DNA from: Terriglobales bacterium
GTDB lineage: Bacteria; Acidobacteriota; Terriglobia; Terriglobales; Acidobacteriaceae
Length of the DNA: 55,872 nucleotides
Reading direction: 5' to 3'
Assembly: GCA_035764005.1 (NCBI GenBank)
Contig: DASTZZ010000112.1
Coordinates: 1 to 55,872, forward strand
Shown here: piece by piece, positions 50,410 to 55,872 of the stretch
Position numbering within the stretch: the first letter of the stretch is position 1
How the letters are laid out: every line of letters begins with the position of its first letter
Notes under the pieces: generated by a model
Told to the model about the DNA's origin: nothing
Databases searched by the model: none
What the model saw: the letters and a program-made list of their open reading frames with translations, nothing else
Program-made: the position numbers and the translations under genes

Positions 50410-52560
50410 ATGATGGCAACGCCCGAACTTCGCCTGCAGAAGCCGGAGACAGCCAAGCGAAATGGCTCGCCTCGTCGCGCTCCGGCTGCGCTCCGCCTGC
50501 TCCAGGCTGAGCGCTCGGAAGAGGTTTATCCGATCCTGCTTGAGGAGATCGTTGGCCTGGGCTTCGATCGAACTTTCATCGTGGCTGTCGATTTCGAAAC
50601 CGGCGAAGTTTTGCCTTCAGCCTCGCTGAACTGCTCGAAGAATTACCTCGATCGCTTCCGCAGCTCGCTCTTCGCTGCCGAGAACCCCGTCGTCGACGTG
50701 CTGCATTCTCAGCGCCCTAGCGTGGTGAAGGACTCATCGCTTCATCATCGTTCCCTCTACTGCCATCCGATTCTGTACAGCAACACAACCCCCTGCTGGG
50801 AAGCCGAGCGCGAGCGTCGCAGCGAGTGTTTGGCCGTCGATAACTGCATGCGTCGCCGCAAGATGAGCCTGGAGAGTCAGGTATGCGGTACCTGCAACAT
50901 GCGGGCGTATGCTGCGCTGGTGGCCGTTGAACTGCCGACAAAAGCCGCTCCGGACATCATCCTCCTTAACAACCTGATTGAGATGGCCAATCGCTATCTC
51001 TCGCGGCTCTTCAAAGTTGAGCACTACTACAACCGCATGACGGACATGGACGTGACCATCGCCCAACTGCAAACCGTCATGCAGTCGATGAGTGATCCTG
51101 TCATCCTCACCGACAATCACTACCGCGTCATCGTGCAGAACCGCGCTGCTGAGCGCTTCTTCAAAGTTCCGGATTCCACAATTGCCGAAGGGCTCACGGA
51201 AGGTTTGGCGCGCGCAGTAGAGATGAACAATCTTCTCTTTTCTGCGGCGTTGTCGTCAGTGGCGGTCTCTGGCGTGGAAGCCTCACGTGACCTCACCCTC
51301 ATCGATGCTATCGAAGGCGAAGAGATGCTGTTTGAGGCCGTCTGCACACCCACGTTTGGACGCGATGGCATGCCGCTTGGCATGGTCACGGTCATGCGCG
51401 ACGTAACCGATCTGCGACGCGCCGATCAGGAATTACGCACCAATTACGAGAAGCTGCGCGCTGCGGAAGAGTTAGTTCGCCAGGACCGCGACCGGTTGAA
51501 CGTCATTATTGAAAGCGTGGGCGATCCCATTGTTGTGTGCGACGGCTCCGCGAAAGCTGTCCTGCTCGATCCGCTTGCGCAGAACCTGTTTGGCGTTGGC
51601 GAAAAAGAGCCCGTCGGCCCCACGCGAGTGCCTGACACGATTCGTGTCAAAAATCAGGCCCAACTTGACGCATACGTTACCGCCTTTACTTTTGGTTTTG
51701 CCGACAAAGAAAGCGGGTCCATCAAGCTTAGCGATCCCAACAGCCGGCAGGAGATCGAATATGACACGCGCTCGGGAAAAATCTATGACGAGCGCGGACA
51801 GGTGGCGTTCACTGTCACCGTACTTCGCGATTTAACCGCGCTGCGGCGTGTTGAGCAATTGAGAGTCGAGCGGCGCATGCTCGAAATCGAAAAGTTCGCT
51901 GCCGCAGGACGCCTTGCCGCAACCATTGCTCACGAAGTTAACAATCCGATGGAGGCGATCAAGAACGCCATCTACCTGCTGTCGGATTCGGTACGTCCGG
52001 ACGCGCAGCCAGTCTATGACATTCTGAAATCTGAGACCGAGCGCGTCGCGCGCATCGTGCGGCAAATGTTGGGTCTCTACCGCAACAATGAGCAGGTGAA
52101 GCCGGTCAATATCAATGTGCTGATCGAAGACACGCTGCTGCTGCTCAATCGCCAGCTGCAGCGTAGCAACATCGAAGTCACGACCAAGCTCAGCGAGTTG
52201 CCAGATGCAGTTGTTGCCGCCGATCAGCTACGTCAAGTGCTTTCCAACCTGGTTATCAATGCCAAGGACGCAATGCCCGATGGTGGGCGCCTCCAGTTGC
52301 GAACGCGTCATGTGCGCACTAGTAAAGAGTTCCCGCTTGGCAGTATTCGCATTCTCGTAGCAGATACCGGTTCGGGGATTCCCAGAGAATTGCAGAAGAG
52401 CATCTTCGAACCGTTTGTCACGACCAAGGGAGAGAAGGGCACCGGCCTTGGACTCTGGATCGTTCGCGGCATCATCGGCAACCACGGCGGAAAGATCTCG
52501 GTGCGGAGTAAGGTAGGGAAGGGAACAATTTTCAAGATCGAGTTGCCGGCGGTACGGTAG
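50410..52560 (+). CDS. Cysteine-rich GAF/PAS sensor histidine kinase in the gas-vesicle cluster
   Basis: A 716-residue soluble kinase with no membrane helices. The N-terminal sensor (about 35-175) has six cysteines at 118, 129, 140, 146, 159 and 162, the last pair as CGTC, which could bind a metal or iron-sulfur group. Two PAS-like domains follow (about 215-335 and 360-475). The HisKA domain has His508 in TIAHEVNNPMEAIKN, and the ATPase domain has NLVINAKDAMPDGG, DTGSGIPREL and GLGLWIVRGI. All catalytic motifs are intact. Position suggests it controls the gvp genes together with the receiver that follows. Confidence 0.9.
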   Translation: MMATPELRLQKPETAKRNGSPRRAPAALRLLQAERSEEVYPILLEEIVGLGFDRTFIVAVDFETGEVLPSASLNCSKNYLDRFRSSLFAAENPVVDVLHSQRPSVVKDSSLHHRSLYCHPILYSNTTPCWEAERERRSECLAVDNCMRRRKMSLESQVCGTCNMRAYAALVAVELPTKAAPDIILLNNLIEMANRYLSRLFKVEHYYNRMTDMDVTIAQLQTVMQSMSDPVILTDNHYRVIVQNRAAERFFKVPDSTIAEGLTEGLARAVEMNNLLFSAALSSVAVSGVEASRDLTLIDAIEGEEMLFEAVCTPTFGRDGMPLGMVTVMRDVTDLRRADQELRTNYEKLRAAEELVRQDRDRLNVIIESVGDPIVVCDGSAKAVLLDPLAQNLFGVGEKEPVGPTRVPDTIRVKNQAQLDAYVTAFTFGFADKESGSIKLSDPNSRQEIEYDTRSGKIYDERGQVAFTVTVLRDLTALRRVEQLRVERRMLEIEKFAAAGRLAATIAHEVNNPMEAIKNAIYLLSDSVRPDAQPVYDILKSETERVARIVRQMLGLYRNNEQVKPVNINVLIEDTLLLLNRQLQRSNIEVTTKLSELPDAVVAADQLRQVLSNLVINAKDAMPDGGRLQLRTRHVRTSKEFPLGSIRILVADTGSGIPRELQKSIFEPFVTTKGEKGTGLGLWIVRGIIGNHGGKISVRSKVGKGTIFKIELPAVR

Positions 52561-52568
52561 CAGTTTGT

Positions 52569-52652
52569 TGTCATTCCGAGCGCAGCGAGGAATCCCTACC
52601 ACGCCCAAGCGGTTTCGTAGTAGTAGGGATTCCTCGCTACGCTCGGAATGAT
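52569..52652. repeat. Repeat family B, copy 4
   Basis: A short-form copy: TTGTCATTCCGAGCGCAGCG and its inverse ending GCTCGGAATGATA, with inner AGGAATCCCTACC and GTAGGGATTCCT. It separates the kinase from the response regulator. The closing ATG (52648) is in frame with the response-regulator gene and may lead to a false start. Confidence 0.9.
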
Positions 52653-52665
52653 ATTCAGAAAAGGA

Positions 52666-53154
52666 ATGGCAGCAGATAAGAAATTCTCGATTCTCGTAGT
52701 CGACGATGAGCGCGCCGTGCTCACCACCTACGGGCTGATTCTGTCCAAAAAAGGCTACGACGTCGAGACTGCACTTTCGTCCGTCGATGCGCTTGCCGCG
52801 CTCAAACGGCGCGATTTCGATCTGCTGCTCTGCGATTATTCCCTGGAGCAGGAGCACACTGGCTTTGAGGTCATTGAGCAGGGAAGGCGCAAGAATCCGA
52901 AGGTGCGTGCGGCTATCTTGACCGGATATGCAAGCAAGGAAACCGCCGAGCAGGCGCGCAAAGACAATATCGCGATTCTGTACAAGCCGATTGATATAGA
53001 AGAGTTCTTCAGCACGATCGACAAACTTTTGAAGGAAGAGTATGAGCCCAAGCAAAGCGAAGAAGAAGGCGAGTCCCACGCCGATTCGAAGCAAAAAGGA
53101 AGCGCGAAAGGAAGTTCACAGCCTGGAGCCGGTCGAAAGTCCCGCGCAATCTAG
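52666..53154 (+). CDS. Single-domain response regulator
   Basis: A 162-residue protein with one receiver domain (about 5-125). The acidic pair is in ILVVDDERAV (Asp13-Asp14), the phosphoacceptor is Asp57 in LLLCDYSL, and Thr86 and Lys107 (YKPID) are present. No DNA-binding domain follows; instead a polar, charged tail of about 40 residues. Phosphotransfer from the adjacent kinase is likely, but the output must be through a partner. The start at 52666 was preferred over 52648, which lies in repeat B. Its last 113 bases overlap the start of the GvpL/F gene. Confidence 0.87.
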   Translation: MAADKKFSILVVDDERAVLTTYGLILSKKGYDVETALSSVDALAALKRRDFDLLLCDYSLEQEHTGFEVIEQGRRKNPKVRAAILTGYASKETAEQARKDNIAILYKPIDIEEFFSTIDKLLKEEYEPKQSEEEGESHADSKQKGSAKGSSQPGAGRKSRAI

Positions 53155-53938
53155 CGCACGCCTGCAGCAACAGCAGCAGGAAGGCCGATATGTGTATGGC
53201 GTGATCGAAGCACGCGATCCTTTCAGCTTCGGTAAAATCGGAATCGGTGGCGCCGGTGAAAACGTGTACACCGTTCATCATGGCGACGTCGCTGCCGTCG
53301 TGAGCAAGACGCCGGTCTTCATCTTCGATCCCACACGCGAGAACGCTCTCGCCCACGAGCACGTGATCGAAACCGTGATGAAGAACAACACGATCATCCC
53401 TATGAGCTTCGGTACTGTTTTTCGCACCGACGATGACATTCGCGAAGTCCTCAAGAGCATCTATCCATCGCTGAAAGATGTGCTTAAGCAGATGGCGAAC
53501 AAGCTCGAATTCGGACTTAAGGTCACCTGGGATCGTGATCGCATCGTCGAAGAGCTCAAGCGCGAGAACGAGGAGATCCACCGCTTCCAGCACGAGCTTA
53601 CACGCAAGCATTTGCAGTCCACCTACTTCGCCCGCATGCAGCTCGGCCGCATGATCGATAAGGCGCTGGCGGAGCGAGCGGCAGAAGTCGTGCGCGAAAT
53701 CTATGACGGCCTGCGCGCCGTCTGCGTGGCTTCTCGCGACAATAAAGTCATCGGCGACAAGATGATCATGAACGCCGCTTTCCTCATCCAAAAGGATAAG
53801 GAGCCGGAGTTCGACGCCGCCGTGAATGCGGTGGCGCAGAAGTTTGGCGACCGATTGAATTTCAAGTACACCGGACCTTGGCCGCCTTATAACTTTGTGA
53901 ATATCAGGCTGAAATTGGAGAGAGGGACGGCGAGTTAG
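53042..53938 (+). CDS. Gas vesicle protein GvpL/GvpF
   Basis: A 298-residue GvpL/F-family protein: GRYVYGVIEARDPFSFGKIG begins the fold at about residue 48, then HEHVIETVMKNNTIIPMSFG and a middle coiled coil, ending LNFKYTGPWPPYNFVNIRL, a hallmark of the family. GvpF/L proteins bind GvpA before assembly. The first 47 residues are Lys/Gln-rich and overlap the response-regulator tail by 113 bases; the true start could lie closer to GRYVYG. No clear ribosome-binding site decides this. Confidence 0.9.
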   Translation: MSPSKAKKKASPTPIRSKKEARKEVHSLEPVESPAQSSARLQQQQQEGRYVYGVIEARDPFSFGKIGIGGAGENVYTVHHGDVAAVVSKTPVFIFDPTRENALAHEHVIETVMKNNTIIPMSFGTVFRTDDDIREVLKSIYPSLKDVLKQMANKLEFGLKVTWDRDRIVEELKRENEEIHRFQHELTRKHLQSTYFARMQLGRMIDKALAERAAEVVREIYDGLRAVCVASRDNKVIGDKMIMNAAFLIQKDKEPEFDAAVNAVAQKFGDRLNFKYTGPWPPYNFVNIRLKLERGTAS

Positions 53939-53948
53939 GGTTTTGGCG

Positions 53949-54065
53949 TGTCATTCCGAACCGCCTGTTTTTGGCGGTGAGGAATCCCTACCTTGCCAAA
54001 AAGCGTGTCCTTCTGAATGCACGGTATGGTCTTTATAGGAATTCCTCGCTGCGCTCGGAATGACA
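53949..54065. repeat. Repeat family B, copy 5
   Basis: TGTCATTCCGAACCGCC and CTCGGAATGACA ends, with a middle different from the other copies (TTGCCAAAAAGCGTGTCC). It lies between the GvpL/F and GvpG genes. Its closing ATG (54060) is in frame with gvpG and would add seven residues. Confidence 0.88.
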
Positions 54066-54080
54066 AAACTAAGTGAACAT

Positions 54081-54428
54081 ATGCTCTTCGTTGACGACCT
54101 TCTCATGCTTCCCTTCACCGGCTTCAAGTCCATCCTGCGGACTTTGGCCAAGGTGGCTGAGGAGCAATACACCGACGATGCTCCCCTGAAAGAGCAACTG
54201 CTGCATCTCCAAATCGAACTCGAAGAGGGTTCGATCACCGATGATCAATATGTGCAACGCGAAGCCCAGATCCTGCGCGATCTGCGCGAAATCCAAAACC
54301 GAAAGCGCGAACTAGCCGGCCTTCCACCTGAAGAAGGCACCGGACTCTCCGGAAAAGTAAAGGAAGGTTCCGGAGTGGAACTCACCTGGGATCCCAATTC
54401 CAGCGACAACGTCGGTCCGGGCCGATAG
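54081..54428 (+). CDS. gvpG: Gas vesicle protein GvpG
   Basis: A 115-residue GvpG: MLFVDDLLMLPFTGFKSILR at the N terminus, then a long helix with LLHLQIELEEGSITDDQY and LRDLREIQNRKREL, as in other GvpG proteins. These help initiate vesicle assembly. The tail from about residue 85 is Gly/Ser-rich and variable. The start was placed at 54081 because the earlier in-frame ATG is part of repeat B. It is the last clear gas-vesicle gene in the window. Confidence 0.88.
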   Translation: MLFVDDLLMLPFTGFKSILRTLAKVAEEQYTDDAPLKEQLLHLQIELEEGSITDDQYVQREAQILRDLREIQNRKRELAGLPPEEGTGLSGKVKEGSGVELTWDPNSSDNVGPGR

Positions 54429-54433
54429 CCACA

Positions 54434-54536
54434 GGAACGGCGGACACGAAGGTCACGAAGGCAACACATAGAGGTCACACAAATGATTCCTTGTGACCTC
54501 TTTTGTTGTCTTCGTGACCTTCGTGTTCGCCGTTCC
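54434..54536. repeat. Repeat family A, copy 6
   Basis: Ends GGAACGGCGGACACGAAGG and CCTTCGTGTTCGCCGTTCC, the long-end subtype also seen in copy 4. It lies between gvpG and the next gene, closing off the gas-vesicle cluster. Confidence 0.92.
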
Positions 54537-54610
54537 CGGTCGTTACCAAAGTCCACTACCCCAGACGCATCTACTTTCGTTTCGGGAATGCAGGTACGCT
54601 TGCGCAACTT

Positions 54611-55240
54611 ATGTCTTGGTTCATTCAGCACAGCGGGGTGGTTACTTCGGTCATCAACTACATTCCTGTAGTTGCGACCGTGGTCACCAGCATTCTCAGC
54701 TTGGTGCTGGCTCGCGCCACGCTGCGCCAAGTCGAGGCTTCGGACAAAGGACTCGCGCTCGCGCGCGCCGAGTTCGAGCGTGAGTGGTCGCCTGAACTGC
54801 ACATCAAGCTGCGCCGGCTCTCGGCCACGGATGTAGAGATCGTAGTCACCAACTTGGCCAAAGTTTCTGTGCTGCTCCAGGTAGTTCAATTTCGGAACTT
54901 ATCGACTTCGGTTCCATTTGACCGCTGGGTGCTCAACGATCCACTCATTGGAGGCTCGTCATGGACAGACAACGTGAGCAAACGGCTGCTCACCATGACC
55001 GGGCATGAGTTCGAAGGCGTGGTCGACGCCTCGGCGACATTTTTTGCCGCCGGTCGCATGTATCGCACCGACTGGTTCCGGTTCAACACTTTGGTCCACA
55101 ACGGACACTTCCTTCGCATGGATTCGGCGAATGTAATCGCGCGCCGCGTTCGTGTCGATCATGTGCACGAAGAGACGAGCACGGACAGCGAGCTTGGACG
55201 TGATGTGGTCGGCGCAGAAAGCAAACCCACTCAGGAATGA
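54611..55240 (+). CDS. Hypothetical protein with one membrane helix, 209 aa
   Basis: The N terminus has a hydrophobic segment (YIPVVATVVTSILSLVLAR) and then a helix (TLRQVEASDKGLALARAEFE), followed by a beta-rich soluble domain with DVEIVVTNLAKVSVLLQVVQF. I do not recognise the domain; the layout suits an inner-membrane protein with its domain in the cytoplasm. It is on the same strand as the gas-vesicle genes but separated by a repeat, so a link is not shown. Confidence 0.75.
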   Translation: MSWFIQHSGVVTSVINYIPVVATVVTSILSLVLARATLRQVEASDKGLALARAEFEREWSPELHIKLRRLSATDVEIVVTNLAKVSVLLQVVQFRNLSTSVPFDRWVLNDPLIGGSSWTDNVSKRLLTMTGHEFEGVVDASATFFAAGRMYRTDWFRFNTLVHNGHFLRMDSANVIARRVRVDHVHEETSTDSELGRDVVGAESKPTQE

Positions 55241-55266
55241 AGAGCGCTAAGTAGGAGTTCTCCCCA

Positions 55267-55713
55267 ATGCCTCTCAAGAGTTTGACGTGCACCTGCGGCA
55301 ACACCCAACTGGAGAAGATTCCAGTGCGTCTGCAGATGCCTCCGAATGGGAATGGCAGCAAGGCTCTGCAACTTGTGGCATTGATGTGTCGGGGCGATGG
55401 CTGCGGCCGAGTTACGTTTCGACCGGATGAATCCGCGCAAGAGGCTCCGGAAGAGACTCCGATTCCTCCAAAACCGGCACTCACGGCAAACCAGCGCATA
55501 GCGGCTCTATTCGAGCGCGTATACACCGAACGCCTCGTGTACAAGGCCATCGCCGAGCGCGATCCTGCCTGCGCTCAATTGTTCGATGCTCTGAAAACAA
55601 ATCCTGAAATCCGCGCCAGTATTACGGAGACTTTTGCCAAGGTGGATGAACGCCTTGCCGCTGGCGAAGAACTGGTAATAATCCTCGAAGGTTTACCATC
55701 GATCAAGACATAA
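55267..55713 (+). CDS. Hypothetical protein with a zinc-ribbon-like front, 148 aa
   Basis: The first 50 residues contain TCTCGNTQLEKI and LMCRGDGCGRVTF, four or five cysteines spaced like a zinc ribbon. A Pro-rich linker follows (about 55-72), then a helical C-terminal domain. The family is not recognised. AGGAG lies 8 bases before the ATG. It follows the 209-residue gene by 26 bases and is probably co-transcribed with it. Confidence 0.75.
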   Translation: MPLKSLTCTCGNTQLEKIPVRLQMPPNGNGSKALQLVALMCRGDGCGRVTFRPDESAQEAPEETPIPPKPALTANQRIAALFERVYTERLVYKAIAERDPACAQLFDALKTNPEIRASITETFAKVDERLAAGEELVIILEGLPSIKT

Positions 55714-55738
55714 CGCTTTCTGCTTATGTCGAAAGTCG

Positions 55739-55872
55739 ATGGATCTCGATCGCTACAACCTGCAGCGCTTCGTTGAAGCGCAGAACCCTGTGTACCAGCG
55801 AGTTCTCTCAGAGTTGCGCGAAGGCCGCAAGCGCACGCACTGGATGTGGTTTATCTTCCCCCAGATTCGCGG
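55739..55872 (+). CDS. DUF1810 protein, 5' part only
   Basis: The window ends 44 codons into this gene. The visible part, starting DLDRYNLQRFVEAQNPVYQR and reaching THWMWFIFPQIR, matches the start of DUF1810 proteins, which are uncharacterised. The distal part is outside the window. It probably marks the end of the gas-vesicle neighbourhood. Confidence 0.85.
   Translation, partial: MDLDRYNLQRFVEAQNPVYQRVLSELREGRKRTHWMWFIFPQIR

Overview
The window looks like an acidobacterial chromosome, class Terriglobia, in the Koribacter/Edaphobacter neighbourhood. The main reason is two very large FtsX/MacB-type permeases of the 'acidobacterial duplicated orphan permease' (ADOP) kind, one with its PadR-type regulator. 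A VOC-SpoIIE phosphatase fusion, moderately high GC and a heavy load of intergenic palindromic repeats point the same way. The genus call is inference. No prophage, insertion sequence, CRISPR array or tRNA was recognised.

Layout. 1-863: end of an rRNA operon (23S 3' end, 5S, terminator). 1043-3628: a small accessory island with a broken GIY-YIG gene, an unknown two-gene unit, a DUF433/PIN-like toxin-antitoxin pair and a DUF4160/DUF2442-KTSC pair. 3663-6182: housekeeping genes (HIT protein, RlpA, FabI). 6304-14387: surface and glycan genes (GH172-type hydrolase, GH42 beta-galactosidase, beta-barrel protein, TolC-like protein) plus a 2-oxoglutarate oxygenase. 14736-20697: TruA, a VOC/MarR divergent pair with a perfect operator, a tightly overlapped hicB-hicA(amber)-lipB-GNAT unit, PurD and a double-VOC protein. 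20976-27993: DNA metabolism (LexA, DnaB, a tandem ThyX-like protein, RecA). 28133-36030: regulators (TetR, PilZ), adenosine deaminase, an orphan DppB-type permease, a CBS/CorC protein and a membrane-fusion protein. 36677-40386: a DUF4097 protein and the first ADOP permease. 40390-45861 (minus strand): VOC-SpoIIE phosphatase, GAF-ANTAR regulator, ammonium transporter, P-II protein and a Hyi-type isomerase, which looks like a nitrogen-control neighbourhood. 45907-49130: second ADOP permease with PadR. 49704-54428: a gas-vesicle cluster (GvpJ-like, GvpA, GvpL/F, GvpG) with a histidine kinase and a response regulator embedded in it. 54611-55872: two unrecognised genes and the start of a DUF1810 gene.

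The most interesting signals are: (1) a repeat family whose ends coincide with the TAA stop codons of five flanking genes; (2) a shared ATTC-N7-ATTC direct repeat in the lexA and recA promoters, a candidate SOS box; (3) the gas-vesicle cluster with its own cysteine-rich sensor kinase and receiver; (4) a GAF-ANTAR gene directly upstream of amt-glnB with tandem hairpins in the leader; (5) a hicA toxin gene stopped by one amber codon while still translationally linked to lipB; (6) at least five further families of intergenic inverted repeats. All assignments come from reading motifs and layout by eye; no database search was run.
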